Below, piece by piece: positions 53,054 to 63,287 of a stretch of 64,000 bases of DNA. A program made the position numbers and the translations under genes. The DNA comes from Prevotella herbatica. Lineage in GTDB: Bacteria; Bacteroidota; Bacteroidia; Bacteroidales; Bacteroidaceae. Below the pieces are notes generated by a model that saw nothing but the letters and a program-made list of their open reading frames with translations, was not told the DNA's origin and ran no database searches. Within the stretch, counting starts at the first letter, position 1; every line of letters starts with the position of its first letter. The stretch spans positions 3,424,501 through 3,488,500 of the forward strand of contig NZ_AP024484.1 of assembly GCF_017347605.1 (NCBI RefSeq), in the 5' to 3' direction.

Positions 53054-54064
53054 TTATCGTTTTTTTAATATAACATATATTATCACAGGAGCACCCATTA
53101 TCGGTGTGACAGCATTAAGCGGTATCATTCCTCCATTTGATGGCAAATAGCACAACACATTGCATGCAAGAGCTATCAACGCTCCACACAACATTGTTGC
53201 CGGTAGAAGCATGCGATGATTATCGGTTTTTAAAAGAAGTCTCGCTATATGAGGAACTGCTAAACCTATAAAGGCAATAGGTCCACAAAAAGCAGTGACT
53301 ATAGCTGTGAGCAAACCCGTGATTATCAATAATATGTTTCGTGTCTGCCTGACATTGATTCCCAGGTTTTCAGCATATTGATCGCCTAGCAACATTGCAT
53401 TTAAAGGTTTAATCATCATCAGCGAGGCAACAAGTCCAACCAACGTTATAACCGAAAATAAAGGAATATTATCCATAGTGACCCCACCAAAGTTTCCCAT
53501 TCCCCACACCATATAACTCTTCACACCATCCTCTGTGGCGAAGAAATTAAGAAGTGATATTGCAGAATTTGCAAGATAACCAATCATCAATCCGATGATA
53601 AGCAACATAACGTTGTTACGAACCGTTGAGGAAAATCCAAAGACTATAAATGTAACTATCATTGCTCCAGCAAAAGCTGCCAAGAATATAGCTATAAATC
53701 CTGAAACAGAAAACATTCCCACAGACATGTTACCACCCAAAGCCAACATCACAAAAGCAACTCCTAAGCCAGCACCACTATTGATACCAAAGACATCTGG
53801 ACCAGCCAATGGATTACGGAACGTGGTCTGCAGCATCAAACCACATGTTGCCAAAGAAGCTCCAGAAAGAAGTGCAGTAATAGCTTGAGGAAGTCTTGAT
53901 TGCAAAACAATAAATTTCCAAGACTCCCGTAAGCAATCACCTCCTGACAATATAGTAACAATATCCTCAATAGGAATTTTTACAGATCCTATTGCAATGT
54001 TAGCTATAAACATCAATACAATGCCTAAAGATAACCATATAAGGTATATTGCACCTTTTGTCAT
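53054..54064 (-). CDS. btuC: FecCD-type permease, cobalamin importer BtuC
   Basis: 336 residues, about ten membrane helices. FecCD hallmarks: LPQAITALLSGASLATCGLMLQ, NPLAGPDVFGINSGAGLG, GPIAFIGLAVPHIAR, and ending TPIMGAPVIIYVIL. One base after btuF. Vitamin B12 is inferred as substrate from the operon (riboswitch, btuB, btuG). No BtuD ATPase gene follows. Confidence 0.9.
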   Translation of the reverse strand: MTKGAIYLIWLSLGIVLMFIANIAIGSVKIPIEDIVTILSGGDCLRESWKFIVLQSRLPQAITALLSGASLATCGLMLQTTFRNPLAGPDVFGINSGAGLGVAFVMLALGGNMSVGMFSVSGFIAIFLAAFAGAMIVTFIVFGFSSTVRNNVMLLIIGLMIGYLANSAISLLNFFATEDGVKSYMVWGMGNFGGVTMDNIPLFSVITLVGLVASLMMIKPLNAMLLGDQYAENLGINVRQTRNILLIITGLLTAIVTAFCGPIAFIGLAVPHIARLLLKTDNHRMLLPATMLCGALIALACNVLCYLPSNGGMIPLNAVTPIMGAPVIIYVILKKR

Positions 54065-54065
54065 A

Positions 54066-55202
54066 TCAATATCCTAACTTATGATAATATCTCAACTTAC
54101 CAAGTTTTAAATCTGGATGAAGTATGATAATCATGTCCTTTAATAATCTGTCTGGATGAAAACTGGCTTCCTCATAATATTTTGTCAATGTGCAATCAGC
54201 ACCGTAAACCTCATTCGTCTTAAAAGCCTTCATCTCTCCGTATCCGCTATAATCAGCCTTCAGTTCTGCAAGAGTAGACGGATGAAAATCATATTTGTAC
54301 ATCCACACATCTGCTTTACCAGCATCATCGAGTACCCTTTCAAAAGGTAAACTCAGAGATCCAGAACTCTTATCAGCAGCATATACATACTTGCCGTTTG
54401 CATCACTAATCATTTGGGCTATCGTACTCTTGCCTCCTGGAACATACCATACACTACCTGTTTTAAGTTCGGTAATAACAGAACGTCTAATCCTTGATTT
54501 TATTGCCTCTGCTTTCAAAGCCTTATAATTATCGTCAATCGACTTAAATAAGTTTTCAGCTTCTTTTTCCTTACCATAAAGCATACCATAAAATATCATC
54601 CATTCTGCCCTACCCAATGCTGTGGGTTCCATATAATCAGCAGCCTCAACAATTGGAATATTTATATCCTCAAGTTTGCCATACCCACCACTATTTTCAA
54701 ACGGAGAGATGATAATAGCCTGTGGTTTACTGTCTATAACTTTCTCAACATCAGCACTCATACCGTTCCCGCAATCAACGATATCTTTACCTATTCGTTT
54801 GTGAATATCAGGAATATTAATGTATTTAAGATCACAGACTCCAGTTATTGATTTCTTGCAATTCAAGTCATAGAGAAGAGCACAATGTACGGTTGAAAAA
54901 ACAACACTACGCTTAATAGGAACATTTATTACAGAAGCACCTTCTGACTTCAGGTCACCAATAGCTTTGGAATCCAAAGCTTTATTTTCAGCCAACACAT
55001 AAGTATGCAATATTCGAGACGGCTTCCATGGATCTTTAAGTTTTACGACACTATATCCATCATATTTCACTGCCTCTATATTCCTTGCATACTTGAAATG
55101 TAATGTATCCCCTCCCATTGCATAACGGTCTGTTTTACCGCTAGTGCATGAGGAGAAGATACATACTAAAAATGAAATAAATAATAATAAATATTTCTTC
55201 AT
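54066..55202 (-). CDS. btuF: Cobalamin ABC-transporter substrate-binding lipoprotein
   Basis: 378 residues. Lipobox CIFSSC, then a periplasmic-binding-protein type III fold: SVVFSTVHCALLYDL, KIDSKPQAIIISPFEN-like segment with PQAIIIS, GRAEWMIFYGMLYGKEKEA, and SGSLSLPFERVL. Captures corrinoid in the periplasm and hands it to BtuC. Overlaps the btuG stop by one base (TAATG). Confidence 0.85.
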   Translation of the reverse strand: MKKYLLLFISFLVCIFSSCTSGKTDRYAMGGDTLHFKYARNIEAVKYDGYSVVKLKDPWKPSRILHTYVLAENKALDSKAIGDLKSEGASVINVPIKRSVVFSTVHCALLYDLNCKKSITGVCDLKYINIPDIHKRIGKDIVDCGNGMSADVEKVIDSKPQAIIISPFENSGGYGKLEDINIPIVEAADYMEPTALGRAEWMIFYGMLYGKEKEAENLFKSIDDNYKALKAEAIKSRIRRSVITELKTGSVWYVPGGKSTIAQMISDANGKYVYAADKSSGSLSLPFERVLDDAGKADVWMYKYDFHPSTLAELKADYSGYGEMKAFKTNEVYGADCTLTKYYEEASFHPDRLLKDMIIILHPDLKLGKLRYYHKLGY

Positions 55203-56299
55203 TAATTTACCTTTTCATATCCATAGTTGAAGAATATTGCTGTTGGTGATGCACCGCAAACATAATCTTTAACTTTTGTACCCATAGAAGTAAACTCTCT
55301 TACATATCCGTTTTTATTATAATCAGGATAAGAATTGTCAGCATTCATACTGTTTGATGCAATAAACACACGACCAGTGATTGGATCAACAGCAATTTGT
55401 GCTGGACTATCTACTGTTCCAGCAAAAGCAGTTGTTGTTTTGGTTGCAAGAGTATAAATTCCGTAAGTTACATCCTTAGCTTTGTAAGCAGCATTCACAA
55501 AATAGAAATTACCTTGATACAAATCGGCCATCGTTGCATCAAACAAAGTAGTTGAAGATGTGCCTGATATCAGCTTCACCCCAGCACCAACTTGTTTATA
55601 GTTTGCATCATAAGAACCATAATCCAAAACATACAAACTATTATTAGCATAGAATAACTTTACAGGATTAGTTACGCCAGAGATTGTCTGTGTATCAACA
55701 GATCCATTAGTAAGATTGATTGCTGATATTGTACCCTTACCCATACCATAATTAGAATTGGCTACATAAATATAGTTACCAGCTCCTACCAACCCCTCAG
55801 GATATGAACCTACGGTGTATTTATTTGCAAGAGCATAAGTTGTTGTATCTACTGCAGCGACAACACCATGGTAAGTAGTAAAATATATCTTACCGTTTCC
55901 TGCAATGATATGACGAGGATTAGTACCAAGATCTGTTCCCAGTAAATCAGTAGTCTTAATCTGTTTAATGCTCTTCAAAGTGGTTTTGTCTACAACCTCA
56001 ATCGTTGCCGAACCATCAACAACAATATACATTTTACTACCATATACAAGTCCATCGTTAGCTCCCGTTCCCAAAGAACTACCATTAGCCTTAGTAAAAA
56101 CATTAGTAGTTGACTCACTATTTTTATAATCAATATAAGAGAGATTAGCTGGATTCGTTGATGTGCCATAGGCTACAACATAAGCACCATCGCTAACTGC
56201 TTTTAGTCCTACACCCTCATATTTATCATCTTCACCACAAGAAGCCAATCCTAAGATGGCTGTCACTAGAAACAAAACATTTAAAAATTTTCTATTCAT
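55202..56299 (-). CDS. btuG: BtuG-like surface lipoprotein (DUF5074 beta-propeller)
   Basis: 365 residues. Lipobox GLASC, followed by seven-blade-like repeats of YncE/DUF5074 form (IEVVDKTTLKSIKQIKT, YTVGSYPEGLVGAGNYIYVANS, DPITGRVFIASNS). BtuG of Bacteroides is a surface-exposed propeller that binds B12 extremely tightly and passes it to BtuB; position between btuB and btuF is the same here. The symbol is by family and context. Confidence 0.82.
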   Translation of the reverse strand: MNRKFLNVLFLVTAILGLASCGEDDKYEGVGLKAVSDGAYVVAYGTSTNPANLSYIDYKNSESTTNVFTKANGSSLGTGANDGLVYGSKMYIVVDGSATIEVVDKTTLKSIKQIKTTDLLGTDLGTNPRHIIAGNGKIYFTTYHGVVAAVDTTTYALANKYTVGSYPEGLVGAGNYIYVANSNYGMGKGTISAINLTNGSVDTQTISGVTNPVKLFYANNSLYVLDYGSYDANYKQVGAGVKLISGTSSTTLFDATMADLYQGNFYFVNAAYKAKDVTYGIYTLATKTTTAFAGTVDSPAQIAVDPITGRVFIASNSMNADNSYPDYNKNGYVREFTSMGTKVKDYVCGASPTAIFFNYGYEKVN

Positions 56300-56325
56300 A
56301 ATATTTTTATAATTAATTATTACAC

Positions 56326-58296
56326 TTAAAAACTATACGTAGCCGACATCGTAAAACTTCTTCCAGGCATAGGATACATATATATGATATTATATTGCTT
56401 ATTAAATATATTCAGTATGTCGCCACGCAAAGTAAGTTTGCCTCCTATATCAATCGTCTTATACACAGACAATCCAGCTTCTATATATCCAGGAAGACTA
56501 TTTCCATTATAATGCTCATTGTTAACCCAGCGCATTGTCATTCCTGTCCCATGAATACTTAAATTCACCAATGGATTCTCATAGCTCAACGAGGCACTTC
56601 CTGAATGAACCGGCATATAAGCTAACTGATTGAGATAGTATTCAGAAGTCTTGCTTGTTCGGTTCTCACATTTATTATACGTATAATTACCAGATAACGA
56701 AATAGTCTGCCGTGAATCAAAATGATATGAGGCAAGAATAGACGCATCAACACCTTGAACAAGAACTTTTCCCACATTAATATGTGTCCATACAAACATA
56801 TTATAAGGTACTGCTACAATTTTATCTTTTACATTATTAATATAAGCATCTAAAGTAGCTTCAAAATCCATGCGATGAGAGAAACTCTGTCTCCACGTAA
56901 CGCCCAAGTTAAATTGCTTTGTGATTTCAGGTTTCAAGTCACGACTACCATAAAGATAATAATAGCTTTCCGTAAACGTTGGAGCTCTGAAAATGCTCTT
57001 GTAAGAAGCCCTAACAAACAAATCGCGATTTTGAAGTAATTTATATGACAACGAGAAACTAGGTGACAATCTTCTCATATCTTTACTACCCTCCCCTTCC
57101 TTTTCACCATTGAGGTAAACTGAATGAAGAAGACGAGCCACGGCAGTGAATCTACTTAGAGCATATTTTGCCGTGAAACTCTGCAAGATGGTGTTTCGAT
57201 AAGGTCGTGTATCAGTAGCAAGACTGCTATTGAGATTATTATAAGCATAATCCAACGAATAATCAAGAGCCAAATGATCAATGGGTGTATACAACAAACT
57301 TGCACTGGCATAATATTCACGTTGCCAATAGCTAGCATCCTTAATCCCATCAGGATAAACATCATCATTATATATTGAAGCTGCCCAATTTACTTTAGCA
57401 TTCACCTTCAGACTTAGATTTCCGCTATTATTTCTTGTAGTGAAAAAGGTCTGCAAGAAAGCGTTTCTGTCACGCAGACGCTGACCGCTTATATTCGTAT
57501 AATATATCACCTGACCGGGCAATAGTCGGCTGTTATCATAATAATATATCTTCGTCCATAGATTAGACAACTTGTTAATGCTCCATCTCAGATCCATCTC
57601 TCCGTGATAGCTATCCATTTTGTTATGGGTACGCTTCTCATGAGTAATCAGACTGATATTCTTAAGCGTAAATGGGAAGTTATTATCTGCGTGAGTGTAT
57701 TCAGAAGAAACACTAGCTACAAAAGAGTCACTATATCTTTGAGTATATTTTACAAAAGGATTAAACAATCCAAACGAACCAGTCTTTATCTCAGCAAGAA
57801 TATGCGCACGATAATCCAACGGTAACGTTTTAAGAGTTTCTATGGAAAGAACAGCGGGATAGGCTGCTTGACGAGCTGGAATAAATATATCGTCATTGTC
57901 TCCTATAGCAAGACTCACACTCCCTACATTATTCAAAGCATAGCGTGATAAATCTATTTCACCATTCTGGCATTCACTCAATAAGATACCGTCATAGGAT
58001 ACACCAGTATGCTGGCTTCCAAGCCCTCTAACAGAAACCGTTTTCATTCCACCAGTGCCACCATAATCACGAATATTTACACCAGCAAGACGATGCAAGG
58101 CATCTGAAATATCAGTAACTCCGAACTTCAATAAGTCTGCGCTTCCAATATATTGTACAGGAGCAGTTGAAAGCACACTACTTTTATGAGCACTGGCTAT
58201 AACCTCTACATCATCAAGTAATATAGAGTCACTTTGAGCCATGACGGAATTGCCATAAGCCAAACATATTATAATACAATAAGAAATCTTTCTCAT
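56326..58296 (-). CDS. btuB: TonB-dependent cobalamin receptor BtuB
   Basis: 656 residues from ATG 58296 (GAGGAAGA upstream). Signal peptide about 1-20 (NSVMAQ), N-terminal plug (LDDVEVIASAHKSSVLSTAP, VNIRDYGGTGGMKTVSVRGLGSQHTGVSYDG), 22-strand barrel ending in an aromatic residue (SATYSF). The frame is open 38 codons upstream, but those codons belong to the riboswitch. First gene of the operon. Confidence 0.9.
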   Translation of the reverse strand: MRKISYCIIICLAYGNSVMAQSDSILLDDVEVIASAHKSSVLSTAPVQYIGSADLLKFGVTDISDALHRLAGVNIRDYGGTGGMKTVSVRGLGSQHTGVSYDGILLSECQNGEIDLSRYALNNVGSVSLAIGDNDDIFIPARQAAYPAVLSIETLKTLPLDYRAHILAEIKTGSFGLFNPFVKYTQRYSDSFVASVSSEYTHADNNFPFTLKNISLITHEKRTHNKMDSYHGEMDLRWSINKLSNLWTKIYYYDNSRLLPGQVIYYTNISGQRLRDRNAFLQTFFTTRNNSGNLSLKVNAKVNWAASIYNDDVYPDGIKDASYWQREYYASASLLYTPIDHLALDYSLDYAYNNLNSSLATDTRPYRNTILQSFTAKYALSRFTAVARLLHSVYLNGEKEGEGSKDMRRLSPSFSLSYKLLQNRDLFVRASYKSIFRAPTFTESYYYLYGSRDLKPEITKQFNLGVTWRQSFSHRMDFEATLDAYINNVKDKIVAVPYNMFVWTHINVGKVLVQGVDASILASYHFDSRQTISLSGNYTYNKCENRTSKTSEYYLNQLAYMPVHSGSASLSYENPLVNLSIHGTGMTMRWVNNEHYNGNSLPGYIEAGLSVYKTIDIGGKLTLRGDILNIFNKQYNIIYMYPMPGRSFTMSATYSF

Positions 58297-58328
58297 TCTT
58301 CCTCGAGAATTGGAAAATATTAAATTAC

Positions 58329-58466
58329 AAAGGCAGGTCTTCTGACTACACGACTTAAAACAAGCACCTTCCCGGTATTTTACCAGTGGCATAAACTTAT
58401 TCATCAACATCGCTTACAGCAGCGGGACTGTTAAGGATTTTCACCTTATTCCCTTTTAATCATTCT
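58329..58466 (-). ncRNA. Cobalamin riboswitch
   Basis: Reading the minus strand: GGGAATAAGGTGAAAATCC, then CAGTCCCGCTGCTGTAAGCG, GCCACTGG, CGGGAAGG and AGTCAGAAGACCTGCC, the standard B12-box set in the standard order. It ends about 32 bases before the btuB start, so coenzyme B12 should hide the start site. Outer stem boundaries are approximate. Confidence 0.95.
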
Positions 58467-58555
58467 TTTGAACCATTTGCGTTGGCGAATTTACTATAAA
58501 ACGATGAGATATGCAAATAAAAGAAACTTTTTAATAAAAAAAACAGTTATTTCAC

Positions 58556-58586
58556 TTGATGCAAATATATTTAAATTGTATATTTG
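58556..58586 (+). promoter_or_regulatory. Promoter of the DASS transporter gene
   Basis: TTG (58556-58558), 20-base spacer, TATATTTG (58579-58586). It rules out the upstream start at 58584 and supports ATG 58626. Confidence 0.7.
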
Positions 58587-58625
58587 CCAATGACTAACAT
58601 CTGTATAACCATAAAAACATATATT

Positions 58626-60095
58626 ATGCAAGATTCTTTAAAAAAAGTTTTATCGGGAGGTTTTGACAAAAAGAAGTTCATAATGTTTGCCATTACGGCT
58701 TTTATAACATTATTAGTTTGGAATCTCCCGATTAGTGTATTCGGCATTGACGGTTTAACTATTGTGCAGCAACGTGTCATAGCCATATTTGTAATGGCTG
58801 TACTTTTATGGATTACTGAAGCCATACCAGCTTGGGCAACGTCTGTTACAATTATCTTCGTACTGCTGTTCTGTGTTAGCGACTCTTCGTTTTCTTTTCT
58901 TCAAGGAAAGGAAGGGCAATATGGCAAACTTCTTGACCATGTCGGTGTCATGGCTTGCTTTGCCGACCCAACCATCATCCTGTTTCTTGGTGGATTTATC
59001 ATAGCTATTGCTGCCACTAAAAGCGGACTTGATGTGCTCATGGCCAGAACACTTATAAAACCATTTGGTAACAAAAGTGAAAACGTATTATTAGGTTTTC
59101 TACTTATAACAGGAGTATTCTCCATGTTTATTTCTAACACTGCTACCGCTGCAATGATGTTAACATTCCTTACCCCTGTATTTAAAGCGTTACCAGCAAA
59201 CGGTAAAGGGCGAATGGCTTTAACAATGGCAATTCCTATAGGTGCTAACCTTGGTGGCATGGGTACCCCTATTGGAACACCACCTAATATATTTGCTATA
59301 AAATATTTAAACGACCCAATGGGTATTAATCTTGGTATCACTTTCACGCAATGGATGATAATAATGATTCCTTTGGTTATAATCCTGATGATTGTTGCAT
59401 GGAGACTCATTCTTCATTTCTTCCCATTCACACAAAAGACTATTGAACTTCAAATAAACGGAGAAGTTACACACAATTGGCGAACTGTTGTTGTTGGAGT
59501 TACAATTGTAACAACAATATTACTATGGATTTTCGGCAGTCAACTTTTCGGCATAAATGCCAATACAACAGCAATGCTACCTATTGCAGTATTCGCTCTT
59601 ACTGGTGTCATCACAGCAAAAGACCTTCAAGATATAGACTGGTCAGTTATCTGGATGGTTGCCGGAGGCTTTGCATTAGGAATGGCTATGAATGGAACAG
59701 GGCTTGCAGAGAATGCAATAAAGAGTATTCCTTTTGGACAATGGAATCCATTTGTTATCCTGATTATAGCCTGTCTTATATGCTATGGCTTAAGCAACTT
59801 CATCAGCAACACGGCAACAGCTGCACTTCTACTTCCTATATTGGCTGTTGTTTGCAAAGGTATGGGTGATAAACTTGGAGCTATTGGTGGAACAGTAACT
59901 GTCCTTGTTGGTATAGCTGTTGCAGCAAGTGCAGCAATGTGTCTACCAATTAGTACACCTCCAAACGCTATTGCCTTCTCAACTGGTTTGATTAAACAAA
60001 ACGACATGCTGAAAGTTGGTCTATCAGTAGGCATCGTAGCGCTTGTCTTAGGCTTAGGAACATTGATCGTGTTTGGAAAATTAGGCATATTCTAA
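58626..60095 (+). CDS. DASS-family sodium:dicarboxylate/anion symporter
   Basis: 489 residues, 11-12 membrane segments. Two SNT-type motifs that bind Na+ and carboxylate: FISNTATAAMML and FISNTATAALLLP, and IGTPPN and ISTPPNAIAFSTG, the DASS (SLC13/DivIVA-independent CitT) signature. Imports C4-dicarboxylates, citrate or sulfate; substrate cannot be chosen. Own promoter; shares a perfect palindromic terminator with the convergent beta-barrel gene. Confidence 0.9.
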   Translation: MQDSLKKVLSGGFDKKKFIMFAITAFITLLVWNLPISVFGIDGLTIVQQRVIAIFVMAVLLWITEAIPAWATSVTIIFVLLFCVSDSSFSFLQGKEGQYGKLLDHVGVMACFADPTIILFLGGFIIAIAATKSGLDVLMARTLIKPFGNKSENVLLGFLLITGVFSMFISNTATAAMMLTFLTPVFKALPANGKGRMALTMAIPIGANLGGMGTPIGTPPNIFAIKYLNDPMGINLGITFTQWMIIMIPLVIILMIVAWRLILHFFPFTQKTIELQINGEVTHNWRTVVVGVTIVTTILLWIFGSQLFGINANTTAMLPIAVFALTGVITAKDLQDIDWSVIWMVAGGFALGMAMNGTGLAENAIKSIPFGQWNPFVILIIACLICYGLSNFISNTATAALLLPILAVVCKGMGDKLGAIGGTVTVLVGIAVAASAAMCLPISTPPNAIAFSTGLIKQNDMLKVGLSVGIVALVLGLGTLIVFGKLGIF

Positions 60096-60114
60096 AATAA
60101 ATATAATAAAAAGT

Positions 60115-60150
60115 TACCCCCCGAAAGTTATATATAACTTTCGGGGGGTA
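60115..60150. terminator. Bidirectional terminator, 36-bp perfect palindrome
   Basis: TACCCCCCGAAAGTTATA directly joined to its complement, with no loop bases. Between two convergent genes. Confidence 0.88.
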
Positions 60151-60178
60151 TTTATAGGTATGTGATCCTATTATTTCT

Positions 60179-63145
60179 TTAAAATGGACGACCACCGCCG
60201 AAACCGCCACGGTGTCCTCCGCCTCCCATACCGCCACGTGGCATACCACCATGACGTCCACCTCTTCCTGGGCCTCCGTCAGGACCATTACCATTCATAC
60301 GTGCATCCTTGCCTCCAAAGATGTTAAGGCGATAGATAACATGCAACATTGCATAACTGTTTATGCTATTATATTGTGTATCGCTGCGCTGTATAGCACT
60401 TATCGTACGGCTGAAATTGCTCTGATTGTGTAGAATATCATATAATTGCAAACTCACAGTAAGTGCACTACCTCTAAGGAAGCCTTGTGACAACTGAGCA
60501 TTCCATACAAGTTCATTCGTATTCATTGCGTTATCACTATATCCCCTACGGCTATTATTGTGAAGATCCGTAGCCAAACTTGTACCCCAAGGTAAAGTTA
60601 TGTTGATAGAACTACCATAAGCAAACTGCCATGTATCAAGATTATTATTTATTGATAATCCATTACGGCTATGAGTATAATTCAACGAACCGTCAACAGC
60701 AAATTCCAACCAGCCATTACGATAGCTAGTCTCGATTCTTTCACCTAAAGATGAAGAACGAGTCGTTGTCTTTGTTGATTCGTTATTCAGGAACGTAAAC
60801 GCAACATAATTATTATAGTTCACATTTGTGAATGTGTTCACATTGAAAACGCCAGCTGAGTCTATAGCCGTATTAAACATAAATGCACCTCTTACATTCC
60901 AGTTGCCATTAATGTTTTCAGGACGAGTAATGCGCCCACCGGTAGCCTCGTTATAGGTAACCATACTACTTATATCATTACTGGTATTAGTATAATTGAT
61001 GAATGTCATTATTGCACGCTGCTTCTTCTCAATGTAATTATTATAGAATAATCGTAAATTATTAGTAAACGAAGGCTTCAACCCTGGATTACCCTTTGAT
61101 ATGTTCAATGGATCACTGTCATCAGTTATATCAAGTAATTGAGTCATACTAGGTTGAGAAGTTGTTCCACGATAGTCTATGCGAAGATTACTTACCTTAC
61201 TGAAACGATAACGGAAATCTAATGTTGGAGTTATGTTTGTAACATTGCGGGTTGTATCTACATGCACTCCTTGATAATCCTGCATATAACTAGACTTCTG
61301 AGGTTCAACCATCACACCTAGGTTAAACGTATATTTTGTGCGAATTATTCTCAACATCAATTCTATGTCATGAATATAATTCTTATATGCGGAATAACGA
61401 CTAAGATTTGCATCAATATATGATTCAACAGGATTTGCCAATCTTGAAAGATAAGAATTCCAACCGCCATAAATCAAAGGTAGTCCAGCAAAATAGTCTT
61501 CCCCAAGATTACTGAAATCATAAGTTGATCGGTCACTCTTACTATATTTATATTGGAATTTATAACTAAACTGAAGGAAAGTAGCCCTCATTATAGGTTC
61601 ACTATATGTAAATTGCAAATCATACCCATAGTTTGTTGTAGGAGTAACATTCCATCTATTAGTCTGATACGTTGAGTCCGCATTACTTGAGTTCATTATC
61701 TGATATAAATGTACATTGCTTAGTGATAAACTCTTGCTATCACTCTTGCCATAATTTACATCTCCCTTTAATGTTAAGTTGCGCCCTTTAGTTCCAAATT
61801 TTCTATTATATTGCAACATAGCACCAATATTTTTATTGTTGCTATTGCTAATACCGCTGTTATCACGAGTATTAACCATTAGATTATCCGCAGAAAGTTT
61901 ATCTATTGATTCCTTTGATAAAGGATCTAAAACATACGAATAAGGATCTGCATTATAAGAACCAGACGTACTCTTATTTATACCATCGTTATTAGAATAT
62001 GTAAATGTAGGACGTAACATGATATCAGTCATAGAATCAGGATTCCATTCCAATCTCATTCTTGCATCCCAACTGTCATTTCTACTAAAACTCTGATTAA
62101 TACTATTTGAAAAGGCACCCTTTGAACTTACAAAATTTTCAACGGAACTCGTTGTATTTACGTCGCCATCAGCATGTTGCCAACGTACAGAAGCATCGAT
62201 TTGAAGTTTATCTTTATTCTCAAAATTATAATTCAAACCTAACATTTTAGATGCATTCAAACCTTGCTTACCTGAACCAAACCTACCATAACCACCACCA
62301 CCAGGAAACCCTTGGTCATTGGTGTTATTAGCATTGGCAAAGATCATCAACCTATTTTTATCATTAAAATAAGCTCCCATAGCCCTATTAGAATAACGAT
62401 CTTTACTACCTGCAGAAAGATCTATGTTACTGAACATACCTTTATTCATTCCTGGCTTCATACCAAAGTCCAATACCGTTTCCTCTTCACCATCATCAAT
62501 ACCGGTAACTTTTGCTAAGTCACTTTTCTTGTCATAAGCCTTAATCTTATTAATCACTGATGTTGGGATATTCTTTAATGCTGTTTTCGTGTCACCGGTC
62601 ATAAACTCTTTTCCTTCAACAAGAATTTTCTTCACTTGTTTACCATTAATAGTAATTGTACCGTCGTCAGCAATCTGTGCTCCAGGAAGTCGTTTCACCA
62701 ACTCTTCAATCGTAGAACCTTCAGGAGTACGATATGCCGAAGAATTATAAACAAATGTATCTTCCTTCAACGTCACCTTTGAAGCTTGTCCAACTATTGT
62801 TGCCCCTTTCAACATAACAGCATTTGATCCAAGAACTATTTTACCAAGATCAACATTACCAGAGTTCGCTATATTTAAACGCTTTATAACCGTTTTATAA
62901 CCAATGCTAGTTATACGAACAAAATAACGTCCGTCGTCATTTGCTTTGACAGAAAATTTTCCATCGTTATTAGAAATTGTACCGGCAACAAAAGTACTGT
63001 CTTTCGCACGTAGCAATTGCACTGTTGTCTGCGTTAGTGGCTCTTGGGTATCACGATCAGATAAACTTCCAGTGATAAGGCGATTTTGCGCATACGAGGC
63101 AACAGCAAAAAACGCCATTAGAAATAGTATTAAAGATTTTTTCAT
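60179..63145 (-). CDS. Large outer-membrane beta-barrel protein (CarboxypepD_reg plug, OMP_b-brl_3 type)
   Basis: 988 residues. Signal peptide to about residue 19 (VASYAQ), a carboxypeptidase-regulatory-like domain (ITGSLSDRDTQEPLTQTTVQLL), a plug (GSTIEELVKRLPGAQIADDGTITINGKQVKKILVEGKEFM), and a barrel. The last 40 residues are Gly/Arg/Met-rich (GGRHGGMPRGGMGGGG), ending in RPF. Related proteins resemble TonB-dependent receptors without a paired SusD; substrate unknown. The Gly-rich tail, unusual for a barrel terminus, may be an extracellular or periplasmic extension. Confidence 0.85.
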   Translation of the reverse strand: MKKSLILFLMAFFAVASYAQNRLITGSLSDRDTQEPLTQTTVQLLRAKDSTFVAGTISNNDGKFSVKANDDGRYFVRITSIGYKTVIKRLNIANSGNVDLGKIVLGSNAVMLKGATIVGQASKVTLKEDTFVYNSSAYRTPEGSTIEELVKRLPGAQIADDGTITINGKQVKKILVEGKEFMTGDTKTALKNIPTSVINKIKAYDKKSDLAKVTGIDDGEEETVLDFGMKPGMNKGMFSNIDLSAGSKDRYSNRAMGAYFNDKNRLMIFANANNTNDQGFPGGGGYGRFGSGKQGLNASKMLGLNYNFENKDKLQIDASVRWQHADGDVNTTSSVENFVSSKGAFSNSINQSFSRNDSWDARMRLEWNPDSMTDIMLRPTFTYSNNDGINKSTSGSYNADPYSYVLDPLSKESIDKLSADNLMVNTRDNSGISNSNNKNIGAMLQYNRKFGTKGRNLTLKGDVNYGKSDSKSLSLSNVHLYQIMNSSNADSTYQTNRWNVTPTTNYGYDLQFTYSEPIMRATFLQFSYKFQYKYSKSDRSTYDFSNLGEDYFAGLPLIYGGWNSYLSRLANPVESYIDANLSRYSAYKNYIHDIELMLRIIRTKYTFNLGVMVEPQKSSYMQDYQGVHVDTTRNVTNITPTLDFRYRFSKVSNLRIDYRGTTSQPSMTQLLDITDDSDPLNISKGNPGLKPSFTNNLRLFYNNYIEKKQRAIMTFINYTNTSNDISSMVTYNEATGGRITRPENINGNWNVRGAFMFNTAIDSAGVFNVNTFTNVNYNNYVAFTFLNNESTKTTTRSSSLGERIETSYRNGWLEFAVDGSLNYTHSRNGLSINNNLDTWQFAYGSSINITLPWGTSLATDLHNNSRRGYSDNAMNTNELVWNAQLSQGFLRGSALTVSLQLYDILHNQSNFSRTISAIQRSDTQYNSINSYAMLHVIYRLNIFGGKDARMNGNGPDGGPGRGGRHGGMPRGGMGGGGHRGGFGGGRPF

Positions 63146-63228
63146 CTAATGTATAATTTATTTACGAAAGGTTAGACTCTATTTTTTGCAACAAGTTTAA
63201 TCAAAATTATCAAAAGATGAGTTAAAAT

Positions 63229-63259
63229 TTTGTTATTAAACCAAAATGATATATTTTTG
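63229..63259 (+). promoter_or_regulatory. Promoter of aroB
   Basis: TTTG (63229-63232), 19-base spacer, TATTTTTG (63252-63259): full consensus, 28 bases before ATG 63288. Confidence 0.75.
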
Positions 63260-63287
63260 CATCGGAAACTTACGTTATAACGTATAT

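Noticed and set aside
58297-58410. 38-codon extension of btuB
   Set aside because: These codons overlap conserved riboswitch sequence; signal peptide begins at 58296.
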